From Actinokineospora sp. NBRC 105648 (GTDB taxonomy: Bacteria > Actinomycetota > Actinomycetes > Mycobacteriales > Pseudonocardiaceae), in NCBI RefSeq assembly GCF_030269645.1, contig NZ_BSTR01000020.1, positions 11,198 to 75,197 on the forward strand: a stretch of 64,000 bases of DNA, given 5' to 3'. Within the stretch, counting starts at the first letter, position 1, and the number at the start of each line of letters is the position of its first letter. Position numbers and translations under genes: made by a program. The notes under the pieces were generated by a model. That model searched no databases. It saw nothing but the letters and a program-made list of their open reading frames with translations, and had not been told where the DNA came from. This document shows positions 33,482 through 42,044 of the stretch, piece by piece.

Positions 33482-34702
33482 GTGTGTGTGCCCGTGCCGA
33501 ACACCCTGGTACCGCTGCCCGTCCCGACCGAGCCCGGTCGGGTGCCCGAGGTGCTGCTGGTCGTCGGCGACGCCGCGGCGGCGGTGAAGCTGGCCCCGCT
33601 GGCCACCGCGATGCGCGACCGCAGGCGGATCCGGCCGGTGGTCCTGGCCTGCGGCGACGGCGCGGCGGCGGCCACCGAGGTGCTCTCCGCCTTCGGCATC
33701 GCCACCGACGTGCTGGTGGAGCTCTCCCGCGACGGCCAGGAGACCAGCCGGGCGGCCGCGCAGCTGCTGGCCGGGTTCGACCACGCCCTCGCCGACCGAA
33801 CCCCGGACGCGGTGCTCGTGCAGGGCGACTCGGCCACCGCGTTCAGCGCCGCGATGGCCGCGTTCTGGCGGCGGCTGCCGGTGATCCACCTGGACGCGGG
33901 TGTGCGCTCCTACGACCTCACCGAGCCGTTCCCGCAGGAGGGCCACCGCAGGCTGATCGCGCAGGTGTGCTCGCTGCACCTGGCGTCCACTCCGGACGCC
34001 TCGGCGAACCTCGCCGACGAGGCGCACGCCGGTCCCAAGGTCGTCACCGTCGGGAGCACCGCCGTCGACGCCGGGTTCGACGCGCTGGACCGGCACCTGC
34101 GCCACCGCGACGAGCGGGTGCAGGCGGTCGAGGACGCCGTCGTCGCCGGGGACGTCCGGCTGGCGCTGGTCGTGCTGGACGCGGCCCGCTGGAGCCCCGA
34201 GTCCGCCGCACAGCTGCTGCACGGGGTCGCCGACCTGGTGCTCGCGTGCCCGGACCTGGAGGTCGTGCTGCCCGCCCCGCGCGGGCCGCTGCGACACCTG
34301 GCCTACGAGATGCTGGGCAGGCTGGTCCGGGTGACGATCACCGACCCGCTGCCGCTGCCGGAGCTGGTGTGCCTGCTCTCGGTCGCGGCCGCGGCGGTGA
34401 CCGACTCGGCGACGCTGGCCGAGCAGGCGCCCAGCTTCGGCGTGCCGACGCTGGTGGTCGGCGGCGAGCCCGGGTCCTGGGCCGAGCCGGAGCGCCCGGG
34501 CTACCCGTGGACGGCCGGGCCAGACCGCGCGGTGGTGGCCCGGATCGCCGAGAAGCTGGTGCTCAGCCACGTCGAGCGGCTGGCGGTCTCGCCCACCGAC
34601 AACCCGTTCGGCGACGGGTTCGCCGCGGTGCGCTGCGAGCAGGCCGTGCAGTGGCTGCTGGGCCTGCGCGAGCGGCCGCACGAGTTCACGCCGCGCCCTT
34701 GA
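33482..34702 (+). CDS. UDP-GlcNAc 2-epimerase-like protein with altered active site
   Basis: The 406-aa protein follows the WecB/MnaA fold: VKLAPLATAMRDRR near residue 35, VLVQGDSATAFSAAMAAF near 110, VIHLDAGVRSYDLTEPFPQE near 135 and TDSATLAEQAPSFGVPTLV near 315. Several catalytic positions differ from the family. The N-terminal GTRPE is replaced by GDAAA, HVEAG by HLDAG, PEExNR by PQEGHR, and DSGGxxEE by DSATLAEQ. Either the substrate is different or the activity is lost. GTG 33482 follows GGAAGG; later GTGs are possible. It precedes the MFS gene by 57 bp. Confidence 0.78.
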   Translation: MCVPVPNTLVPLPVPTEPGRVPEVLLVVGDAAAAVKLAPLATAMRDRRRIRPVVLACGDGAAAATEVLSAFGIATDVLVELSRDGQETSRAAAQLLAGFDHALADRTPDAVLVQGDSATAFSAAMAAFWRRLPVIHLDAGVRSYDLTEPFPQEGHRRLIAQVCSLHLASTPDASANLADEAHAGPKVVTVGSTAVDAGFDALDRHLRHRDERVQAVEDAVVAGDVRLALVVLDAARWSPESAAQLLHGVADLVLACPDLEVVLPAPRGPLRHLAYEMLGRLVRVTITDPLPLPELVCLLSVAAAAVTDSATLAEQAPSFGVPTLVVGGEPGSWAEPERPGYPWTAGPDRAVVARIAEKLVLSHVERLAVSPTDNPFGDGFAAVRCEQAVQWLLGLRERPHEFTPRP

Positions 34703-34759
34703 CTGGTGGGGGACGCGCGAAGATCCTGACGTGACCTTTCCTCGCGTCCAGGAGGTGGC

Positions 34760-35977
34760 ATGGCCACGCTCGAGCGGGGCGCCCGGGTGTCCGGCCGCTG
34801 GACGGCCGCGCTCTGCCTGGCCACGGTCGCCACCTTCGTCGGCTGGTACGGCCCGCTGCAGATCCTGCTCGGCAAGCAGGCCGACCTGATCGCACCGCTG
34901 TCCAAGGAGTCGGTGCTCGCCCTGGTCGCCGGGGTCGGCGCGGCCTGCTCGATGGTGGCGAACCCGTTGTGGGGCGCGCTTTCCGACCGCACGACCGGCC
35001 GCTGGGGCAAGCGCGCGCCGTGGGTGCTCGGCGGCGCCGTGGCGGGCGCGGGCGGGCTCGCGCTGCTCGCGGCGGCGGACTCGGTGGCGGGGATGGTGCT
35101 GGGCTGGTCGGTGGCGCAGATCGCGTTGAACGCGCCGTTCGCCGCGCTGAGCGCGGCCATCCCGGACCAGGTGCCGGTCGAGCGGCGGGGTACCGCGGGT
35201 GGCTACTTCGGACTCGCGCAGACCGCCGGGATCATGGGCGGCACCGGGTTGGCGCTGGTCGGCGGGACTGTCCTGAGTGGATACCTGGCGTGCGCGGTGG
35301 CCGTGCTGCTGGGCTCGCTGCCGTTCGCGCTGCTGCGCCACGAGGTGGTGCCCGGACCGCGCCCGCCCTGGGACCTCGGCGACTTCCTGCGCGGGTTCTG
35401 GGTGAACCCGCTGCGGCACCGCGACTTCGGCTGGGCCTGGCTGACCCGGTTCCTGATCAACCTGGGCAACGCGGTGGCGCTGCTGTACCTGCTGTACTAC
35501 CTGCAGGACGAGGTCCGGATCGCCGATCCGGCGGGCGGGGTGTTCGTGCTGACCGCGGTGTACGCGGTGGCGCTGCTGGGCACCGTGCTGGTCGGCGGGG
35601 TGCTCTCGGACCGGCTGGGCAGGCGCCGGGCGTTCGTCTGCTGGTCCGGGGTGATCATGTCGGTGGCCTCGGTGCTGCTCGCCGGGTGGCCGACCTGGAC
35701 CGGCGCGGTGGTGGCCGCGGCGGTGCTCGGGGTCGGCTTCGGCACCTACACCTCGGTCGACTTCGCGTTGGTCACCGAGGTGCTGCCCGCCGCGGCCGAC
35801 CGGGGCAGGCACCTCGGTGTGATCAACATCGCCAACACGCTGCCGCAGGTGCTCGCCCCGGTGCTGGCCGCGCCTATCGTGGCGCACCTGGGTGGGTACC
35901 CCGTGCTCTACCTGACCGCCGCGGCGGTCGGCCTGCTCGGTGCGGTGCTGGTGTACCGGATCGAGTCCGTCCGCTGA
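34760..35977 (+). CDS. MFS transporter, probably for a sugar or glycoside
   Basis: This 405-aa integral membrane protein has about 12 helices. The MFS loop motif is visible as WGALSDRTTGRWGKRAPW near residue 75 and again as GGVLSDRLGRRRAF near 280. The first loop resembles the glycoside-pentoside-hexuronide and sucrose-type branch. Together with the GH1 gene 22 bp downstream it suggests uptake of a beta-glucoside followed by hydrolysis (inference). ATG 34760 has AGGAGG about seven bases upstream. Confidence 0.85.
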   Translation: MATLERGARVSGRWTAALCLATVATFVGWYGPLQILLGKQADLIAPLSKESVLALVAGVGAACSMVANPLWGALSDRTTGRWGKRAPWVLGGAVAGAGGLALLAAADSVAGMVLGWSVAQIALNAPFAALSAAIPDQVPVERRGTAGGYFGLAQTAGIMGGTGLALVGGTVLSGYLACAVAVLLGSLPFALLRHEVVPGPRPPWDLGDFLRGFWVNPLRHRDFGWAWLTRFLINLGNAVALLYLLYYLQDEVRIADPAGGVFVLTAVYAVALLGTVLVGGVLSDRLGRRRAFVCWSGVIMSVASVLLAGWPTWTGAVVAAAVLGVGFGTYTSVDFALVTEVLPAAADRGRHLGVINIANTLPQVLAPVLAAPIVAHLGGYPVLYLTAAAVGLLGAVLVYRIESVR

Positions 35978-35999
35978 TCTCGTCGAGAGGATCTCCCGC

Positions 36000-37355
36000 A
36001 TGCCGTTCCCCGAGTTCCCGCCGGACTTCCGCTGGGGCGTCGCCTCGGCCGCCTACCAGGTGGAGGGCGCGGTCGCCGAGGACGGGCGCGCGCCGTCGGT
36101 GTGGGACACCTTCTGCGCCGAGCCGGGCCGGGTCCGCGGCGGCGACACCGGGGCGGTCGCCACCGACCACTACCACCGCTACCGCGAGGACGTGGGCCTG
36201 CTGCGCGACCTCGGCGTGGGCGCTTACCGGTTCTCCATCTCCTGGCCGCGGGTCATGCCCGACGGGGTGGTGAACGCGAAGGGCCTGGACTTCTACGACC
36301 GGCTGGTCGACGAGCTGTGCGCGGCCGGGATCGCGCCCGCGGCGACGCTGTTCCACTGGGACACCCCGCAGGCGCTCGAGGACGCGGGCGGCTGGCTCAC
36401 CCGGGACATCACCGGCCACTTCGCCGACTACGCCGCGGTCGTGGGCGAGCGGCTCGGCGACCGGGTGCGGCTGTGGATGCCGCTCAACGAGCCGATGGTC
36501 GTCACCATGTTCGGGTACGCGCTGGGCAACCACGCCCCGGGCAAGACCCTCGGGTTCGAGGCGCTGCCCGCGGTGCACCACCAGCTCCTCGGCCACGGCC
36601 TCGCCGTGCAGGCGCTGCGGGCGGCGGGGTGCACCGGCATCGGGATCGCGAGCAACCACGCGCCGGTCTGGCCCGCTTCGGAGTCCGAAGTGGACACAGA
36701 GGCCGCGCGGTCGTACGACACGCTGGTCAACTGGCTCTTCGCCGACCCGATCCTGCGCGGGCGCTACCCGGTCGAGGAACTGGCGGTGGCGATGCCCGGC
36801 CCGGTGGTGGCCGACCTGGCGGTGATCTCCACGCCGCTGGACTTCTACGGCATCAACTACTACCAGCCCGCCCTGGTCGGAGCGTCCACATCGGACGACG
36901 CGGAGGTGGCGGGCGCTTTGCTCCCGCCCGGTTTGCCGTTCGCGCCGCGACCGATCACCGGCTACCCGACGACGGACTTCGGCTGGGCCGTGGTGCCCGA
37001 CGGCCTGCGCCAGACCGTGCAGATGTTCCGCGACCGGTACGGGGACGCGCTGCCACCGCTGTACATCACCGAGAGCGGGTGCTCCTACCACGACCCGGAC
37101 CCGGTGGACGGCCGCGTGCCCGACGCCGACCGGATCGCTTACCACGACGGGCACTTGCGGGCGCTGGCCCAGGCGATGGCTGAGGGGGCTGATGTGCGCG
37201 GGTACTTCGCGTGGTCGGCGACGGACAACTTCGAGTGGGCGGAGGGGTACCGGGAGCGGTTCGGGCTGGTGCACGTGGACTACGCGTCGCAGGTGCGGAC
37301 GCCCAAGGACTCGTACCACTGGTATCGGGATGTGATCGCTGGTCGGGCGGTCTGA
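36000..37355 (+). CDS. GH1 family beta-glucosidase
   Basis: The 451-aa retaining glycosidase has the GH1 N-terminal signature FRWGVASAAYQVEGA. The acid/base Glu is in MPLNEPMV near residue 165, and the nucleophile Glu in YITESGCSY near 360. TLFHWDTPQALED and YFAWSATDNFEWAEGY complete the family pattern. No signal peptide is present, so it acts in the cytoplasm on imported glucosides. ATG 36000 follows GAGAGGAT. It is probably co-transcribed with the MFS transporter. Confidence 0.96.
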   Translation: MPFPEFPPDFRWGVASAAYQVEGAVAEDGRAPSVWDTFCAEPGRVRGGDTGAVATDHYHRYREDVGLLRDLGVGAYRFSISWPRVMPDGVVNAKGLDFYDRLVDELCAAGIAPAATLFHWDTPQALEDAGGWLTRDITGHFADYAAVVGERLGDRVRLWMPLNEPMVVTMFGYALGNHAPGKTLGFEALPAVHHQLLGHGLAVQALRAAGCTGIGIASNHAPVWPASESEVDTEAARSYDTLVNWLFADPILRGRYPVEELAVAMPGPVVADLAVISTPLDFYGINYYQPALVGASTSDDAEVAGALLPPGLPFAPRPITGYPTTDFGWAVVPDGLRQTVQMFRDRYGDALPPLYITESGCSYHDPDPVDGRVPDADRIAYHDGHLRALAQAMAEGADVRGYFAWSATDNFEWAEGYRERFGLVHVDYASQVRTPKDSYHWYRDVIAGRAV

Positions 37356-37412
37356 GGGGGTTCGGGCCGGGTTGCCCCTGGGTTGGCCCTGGTGGGTGTT
37401 CGGGTCGTGGGT

Positions 37413-37527
37413 CCCCTGAATCCCCTACGCCGAGTATGACTACGGGCGGGAGGTGCTTGTCAAGGCGGGACAGATGCCTTGACAAGCACCTCCCGCCCGT
37501 GTTTTGGCTGCGTATGGGATGCAGGGG
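37413..37527 (-). repeat. palindromic dispersed element, copy B (inverted relative to A)
   Basis: This 115-bp element starts cccctgaatcccctacgc and ends gcgtatgggatgcagggg. The central hairpin (37443-37499) has perfect 24-bp arms and a nine-base loop which, read on the minus strand, is atctgtccc as in copy C. The outer stem is cgggcgggaggtgc. It lies between the convergent GH1 and FabH genes. Confidence 0.9.
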
Positions 37528-37544
37528 GCGGACTGGTCTGGGGG

Positions 37545-37745
37545 GTGAGTTGGGTGGCCGGGCGGGAGTGGCGGGGAGGGAGAAGCGACTGGCTCGGTGT
37601 GAGAGGCGGGAGGGGCGCGGCTGGCTGGCGGGGCGGGAGTGGCGGGAGGGACGCGAGTCGCGGGGAGGCCAGTGGCGGGAGGGACGCGACTGGCGGGGAG
37701 GCTGGTGGCGGGCGTTGTGCCGGGTGTTTGTGGCGGGGACTGGGA
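37545..37745. repeat. degenerate G-rich repeats next to copy B
   Basis: Words such as gggcgggagtggcggg, agggacgcgactggcgg and ggggaggc recur irregularly over about 200 bp. No gene is supported here. The array abuts the copy B element on its gcagggg side. Confidence 0.6.
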
Positions 37746-37839
37746 GAGGTGAGTGGCGGCGTGCGCGACGGGTCGACTTGGGCCTGGTCGCGCTGGACAC
37801 CCGATCGTTGCGGTCTACGTGGGCAGGCGCGGTGCCGCG

Positions 37840-38832
37840 TCAGACCTGGGCTGGGACTCGGGTGGGGAGGCGCACGACCTGGGCGGCGTAGGTCAGGCCC
37901 GCGCCGAAGCCGATCAGGAGGGCCAGGCCGCCGGGTTCGGCCTCGCCCTCGGCGAGGAGGCGGTCCATCGCCATCGGGATGGAGGCGGCCGAGGTGTTGC
38001 CGGACTCGCAGACGTCGCGGGCGACCACGGCGTTCGGGGCGTCGATCTTGCGGGCCAGGGCCTCGACGATGCGCAGGTTGGCCTGGTGCGGCACGATCGC
38101 CGCCAGGTCGCCGGGCCGGATGCCCGCGCGCTCGCAGGCGAGCAGGGCGATCGGGTGGATCTCGGTGGTGGCCCAGCGGAAGACCGCCTGGCCCTGCATG
38201 CGCATCCGGCCGTCGGCCGGGATGTGGATCAGGTCGGCGGCCTCGGCGGTGCCGTCGCTGCCCCAGACGATCGGGCCGATGCCGGGTTCGTCGGCGGCCT
38301 CCACGACCGCGGCGCCCGCGCCGTCGGCGAAGATGATCGAGGTGCCCAGGTCGGTCGGGTCGACCCAGGCCGACATCTGCTCGGTGCCGATCACCAGCGC
38401 GCGCCGCGCCGAGCCCGCGCGCAGCAGGTCGGCGGCCACGGCCATCGCGTAGCAGAAGCCGGCGCAGGCGGCGTTGAGGTCGAACGAGGCGGCCGAGCCG
38501 ACGCCGAGCGCCTTGGCCACGCCCGCGGCGCGGACCGGGACCGGGGTGCGGGCGCTGCAGGTCGCGACGATCACCAGGTCGATGTCGGCCGCCAGGTAGC
38601 CCGCCTGGGTGAGCGCCCGCCTGCCCGCCTCGACGGCCATCGGCTCCATCGCCTCGCCCTTGGCGAAGCGGCGGGACACGATGCCGGTGCGCTCGCGGAT
38701 CCAGTCGCCGGTGCGGCCGAACCGGGCGGCGATCTCCGCGCTGCCGACGGTGGTGGCGGGCCGGTGCGAGCCGAGCCCGACCAGCCGGGCACCGCCCACC
38801 GCGGCGCGCTGGCGCAATGCGATGACTGTCAC
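37840..38832 (-). CDS. fabH: beta-ketoacyl-ACP synthase III (FabH family)
   Basis: This 330-aa condensing enzyme has the catalytic triad of FabH: Cys in LNAACAGFCYAM near residue 105, His in VPHQANLRIVEAL near 240 and Asn in ESGNTSAASIPMA near 270. DWIRERTGIVSRR is the N-terminal family motif. It primes fatty acid or polyketide synthesis by joining acyl-CoA to malonyl-ACP. The start is uncertain: GTG 38832 fits the usual N-terminus, and ATG 38856 is an alternative; neither has a ribosome site. It stands alone, divergent from a methyltransferase, so a house-keeping or secondary role cannot be told apart. Confidence 0.92.
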   Translation of the reverse strand: MTVIALRQRAAVGGARLVGLGSHRPATTVGSAEIAARFGRTGDWIRERTGIVSRRFAKGEAMEPMAVEAGRRALTQAGYLAADIDLVIVATCSARTPVPVRAAGVAKALGVGSAASFDLNAACAGFCYAMAVAADLLRAGSARRALVIGTEQMSAWVDPTDLGTSIIFADGAGAAVVEAADEPGIGPIVWGSDGTAEAADLIHIPADGRMRMQGQAVFRWATTEIHPIALLACERAGIRPGDLAAIVPHQANLRIVEALARKIDAPNAVVARDVCESGNTSAASIPMAMDRLLAEGEAEPGGLALLIGFGAGLTYAAQVVRLPTRVPAQV

Positions 38833-39045
38833 CGTAATACTGTGAGGAACTACCATCCGGTAGCGCTCGGCGTGTGATGGAGTTCTCACCGAAAGTGTTA
38901 ACAGCTTTCCTGGTTCCCCGTCAGTAGAACCGATCGGTAACTTGTTCGCCCTGGTAGACACCACCGCGACGAATACCGGAAACCGCCCCGTCGTATTCAA
39001 GACACCCGGCCGCCACCGCCGAACGGGATTCGGCAAGATGGGTGG

Positions 39046-39720
39046 ATGAGCAGCGTGAACCCGGATCACGAACACGCCGTGCGAATGGCCACCGCGGCCA
39101 ATGCGGCGGGCGACAACACCTGGTTCGAGCGCCTCTACGCCGACGCGCGCGCGGGTGCGGGCCCGGAGGTCCCCTGGCGCCGCGAGCAGCCCAACGCGCG
39201 CCTGGTGCGCACGGTCGACTCCCCCGGCACCGGTCGCGCGCTCGTCGTGGGGTGCGGCTACGGCCACGACGCCGGCTACCTGGCGGCGCTGGGGTACGCG
39301 GTGACCGCGTTCGACCTCTCCGCCACCGCGGTGGCGGCCGCGGCGGAGACCTACGCGGGCGTCGAGTTCGCCGCCGCCAGCGTGCTGACCCCACCCGCCG
39401 AGTGGCGGCGGGCCTTCGACCTCGTGTTCGAGGCCTACACCATCCAGGTCTTGCGCGCGGCGAACCGGGCTGCGGCCACCGCGGCGATCGCGGACTTCGT
39501 GGCCCCCGGCGGCAGGCTCGTGGTGACCGGCTTCGCGGCGCGGCCGGACGACCCGGCACCGCGGATCGCCCAACCGCTGACGCGCGCGGAGATCGACGCT
39601 TTCGCCACCGGTGGGCTGGTCCAGGACGGGGTCGAACTGCTGGCGCCGGACGCGGACGCGCTGCCGGACCGCTGGCACTGGCTGGCCGGGTTCCACCGAC
39701 CATTGTCCATTGAGGACTAG
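39046..39720 (+). CDS. SAM-dependent methyltransferase, TPMT-like
   Basis: The 224-aa protein has SAM motif I (RALVVGCGYGHDAGYLAAL near residue 65), an acidic loop FDLSATAV and a later PGGRLVVTGFAA. The N-terminal TWFERLYADAR and PWRREQPNARL resemble the thiopurine methyltransferase-like family, members of which act on small thiols, halides or selenium compounds. The substrate cannot be named. ATG 39046 has only a weak GGTGG upstream. Confidence 0.85.
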   Translation: MSSVNPDHEHAVRMATAANAAGDNTWFERLYADARAGAGPEVPWRREQPNARLVRTVDSPGTGRALVVGCGYGHDAGYLAALGYAVTAFDLSATAVAAAAETYAGVEFAAASVLTPPAEWRRAFDLVFEAYTIQVLRAANRAAATAAIADFVAPGGRLVVTGFAARPDDPAPRIAQPLTRAEIDAFATGGLVQDGVELLAPDADALPDRWHWLAGFHRPLSIED

Positions 39721-39954
39721 ATCTTCGGAAAACCGACGCGATCGAGATGTTCGACCATCTAGGAACCGGATCGCCCGTGTGGCAACAGTTCCACCTAGTG
39801 GATATCTCCACGATGGACAGTCCGTGCCGTCCGGCCAGGTTGGACCGAATGGGAATGACGGCGTCCGATCAGCGGTAGTCAGGACGGCTCCGGACCAGCG
39901 ATGATCCCTCACCGGCACGGACCTGTTCCGAGCCTGACACGAGAGGAACAACCG

Positions 39955-40617
39955 GTGCGCCTCCCTGCCAAGCGACACCTCCCGACCGCGCTCGCGCTGG
40001 TCGGCCTGGCCGCCCTGGGCGTGATCGTCCCCACCGCGGCCGCCAGCCCGAACGGCCCGAGCAGCTCCCCCACCACCGTAGGCCCCAACGGCGCGTACTC
40101 GACCCCGAGCATGAGCGTCCCGCCCAGCTCGCCGCCGACCACGCCGATCCCACCCACCACCACGACGCCGCGGCCGCCGCGCCCCGGCGAGAACTTCGCC
40201 CGTTCCGGCACCGCCCTGGCGTCCTCGACCTACGACGGCTACGCCGCGGCCAAGGTCAACGACGGCGACGTGAGCACCGCGGTCGGCGAGGAGCACAGCT
40301 GGGCCAACGACGAGTTCCCGTCCCTGGAGACCTACTCCCAGTGGGTGGAGGTCCGCTGGCCCGACCTGCGCTCGGTCGGCCGCATCGTCCTCTACACCAG
40401 CGAGGGCTACCAGCTGCGCGACTTCGACGTCCAGGTCCTGCACGAGTCCGGCGGCTGGTGGGACACGGTCAAGACCTACAACTACAACACCGCCACCACC
40501 GTGACGGTCTGGCTGCCGCCGCGCAACACCCGCGGCGTCCGGATCGTCGGCAAGGTCGGCCCGACCCGGCAGGTCAACTACGCCCGGGTCAACGAGATCG
40601 AGGCCTACGCCTACTGA
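39955..40617 (+). CDS. secreted protein with a discoidin (F5/8 type C)-like domain
   Basis: The 220-aa protein has a signal peptide (RHLPTALALVGLAALGVIV, cleavage near TAAAS). A Pro/Ser/Thr linker to about residue 78 follows, then a C-terminal beta-sandwich domain with NFARSGTALASSTYDGYAA, WVEVRWPDLRSVGRIVLYT and VNYARVNEIEAYAY. Such domains bind carbohydrate or cell-surface ligands. There is no catalytic domain. GTG 39955 follows AGAGGAA. The gene is monocistronic with a strong hairpin after it. Confidence 0.85.
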   Translation: MRLPAKRHLPTALALVGLAALGVIVPTAAASPNGPSSSPTTVGPNGAYSTPSMSVPPSSPPTTPIPPTTTTPRPPRPGENFARSGTALASSTYDGYAAAKVNDGDVSTAVGEEHSWANDEFPSLETYSQWVEVRWPDLRSVGRIVLYTSEGYQLRDFDVQVLHESGGWWDTVKTYNYNTATTVTVWLPPRNTRGVRIVGKVGPTRQVNYARVNEIEAYAY

Positions 40618-40651
40618 GCGGGCCGCAGTCACTGTCCACAGTGGAGCAGAC

Positions 40652-40680
40652 GGCGCCCGGGGCGAGCGGCCCCGGGCGCC
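40652..40680 (+). terminator. hairpin after the discoidin-like gene
   Basis: ggcgcccggggc and gccccgggcgcc form a perfect 12-bp stem with a five-base loop, 35 bp after the stop. Confidence 0.85.
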
Positions 40681-40707
40681 GGACCCCTGGAATGGCTCGG
40701 ACGCCCC

Positions 40708-41043
40708 TCAGAACAGGTATTCGTCAGCCGCTTGGGCGTCGTGCAACGGGCGCACGAGGACGAAGCGGCGACCGACCAGCGCACGGTCGAAGAGCGTGGC
40801 GGCGCGCCGCGCGGCATCAGTGTCCCTCGTCCGCTCGGCGTGCCCGAGGACGCGCAACCCGACATCGTTGAGGGCACGCCCGGGATCACCTGCTGCTGGA
40901 CCGACCATCCCGCGAAGCCTGGAGCACGACAGACGGGTCGAGCGGCCCGGCGACCCGGAGCAGGTTGGCTCGTCCGAAAACTCGTGCCCTCGCTCGGCTT
41001 CCGCCCACCGCCGACCTCGCCGCAGGCGCAGCAGCGCGACCAT
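40708..41043 (-). CDS. possible hypothetical protein, maybe a degraded gene
   Basis: The 111-aa frame ends in a plausible protein-like stretch (ATLFDRALVGRRFVLVRPL, then HDAQAADEYLF) and its N-terminal part (WTAVLMVALLRLRRGRRWAE) looks helical. A middle section (SGSPGRSTRLSCSRLRG) looks unnatural, and the next frame there reads RANLLRVAGPLDPSVVLQA. A pair of frameshifts in a real gene is therefore possible. The frame stays open upstream to the end of the hbd gene. There is no ribosome site. Confidence 0.3.
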   Translation of the reverse strand: MVALLRLRRGRRWAEAERGHEFSDEPTCSGSPGRSTRLSCSRLRGMVGPAAGDPGRALNDVGLRVLGHAERTRDTDAARRAATLFDRALVGRRFVLVRPLHDAQAADEYLF

Positions 41044-41140
41044 CAGGACAGCGGTCCAGGCGTCCGGGTCGGCCCCCGACCTGAGCGCGCGACACGATCC
41101 GTCACGCAGCTCGGCCAGGTCGGACCGTCGATCACCGGGG

Positions 41141-41998
41141 TCAGTACTGGTAGAAGCCGCGGCCGCTCTTCTTGCCGAGCAGGCCGGCGTCGACCATGCG
41201 CAGCAGCAGTGGGGGCGCGGAGTAGAGCTGCTCCTTGAACTCCGAGTACAGCGAGTCCGCGATGGCCTTGGTGGTGTCCAGGCCGATCAGGTCGGTGAGC
41301 CGCAGGGGGCCCATCGGGTGGGCGCAGCCCAGGACCATGCCGTTGTCGATGTCCTCGGCGGAGGCGAAGCCGGACTCCATCATGCGGATCGCCGAGAGCA
41401 GGTACGGGACCAGCAGCGCGTTCACCACGAAGCCCGCGCGGTCCTGGGACAGGATGACCTGCTTGCCCAGGGCGCCCTCGACGAACGCCTTCGCGCGGTC
41501 GCGGGTCTCCTCGGCGGTGAGCAGGGACGGGACGAGCTCCACCAGCTTGAGCACCGGGACCGGGTTGAAGAAGTGCACGCCGATGACCTGCTGCGGGCGG
41601 GCGGTCGCCATGCCGAGCTTCATGATCGGGATGGACGAGGTGTTGGAGGCGAAGACCGCGTCCGGGTCCTCGACGACCTTGTCCAGGGTGGTGAAGACCT
41701 CCGTCTTGACCTGTTCGATCTCGGCGACGGCCTCGATCGTGAGCTGGCGGTCGGCGAACTCGCCGAGGTCGGTGGTGAAGCGGGTGCGCGCGAGGGCGGC
41801 GTCCCGGTCCTCCTCGGCCAGTTTGCCGCTGCGCACGCCGCGGGCCAGGGACTTCTCGATCCGCTGGCGGCCCGCGTCCAGGGCCGCGGTGCTGACCTCG
41901 GCGACGACCACGTCCAGGCCCGCCCGCGCGCACACCTCCGCGATGCCCGACCCCATCAGACCCGCACCGACCACACCGACCCGGCTGATCTCGCTCAC
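41141..41998 (-). CDS. hbd: 3-hydroxybutyryl-CoA dehydrogenase
   Basis: The 285-aa NAD(P)-dependent enzyme has the Rossmann motif VGVVGAGLMGSGIAEVCARAG at its N-terminus, IEAVAE near residue 90, the catalytic His region VIGVHFFNPVPVLKLVELV near 130 and a C-terminal GLLGKKSGRGFYQY. It oxidises 3-hydroxyacyl-CoA or runs in reverse in butyryl-CoA formation. GTG 41998 is preferred, seven bases after GAGGG; GTG 42004 is possible. It follows icmF on the same strand by 46 bp, linking C4 acyl-CoA metabolism to the mutase. Confidence 0.95.
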   Translation of the reverse strand: MSEISRVGVVGAGLMGSGIAEVCARAGLDVVVAEVSTAALDAGRQRIEKSLARGVRSGKLAEEDRDAALARTRFTTDLGEFADRQLTIEAVAEIEQVKTEVFTTLDKVVEDPDAVFASNTSSIPIMKLGMATARPQQVIGVHFFNPVPVLKLVELVPSLLTAEETRDRAKAFVEGALGKQVILSQDRAGFVVNALLVPYLLSAIRMMESGFASAEDIDNGMVLGCAHPMGPLRLTDLIGLDTTKAIADSLYSEFKEQLYSAPPLLLRMVDAGLLGKKSGRGFYQY

Positions 41999-42044
41999 CC
42001 GCACACCCTCACCCTCGTCGACCACGTTGTCTCACCGCCCAGGA

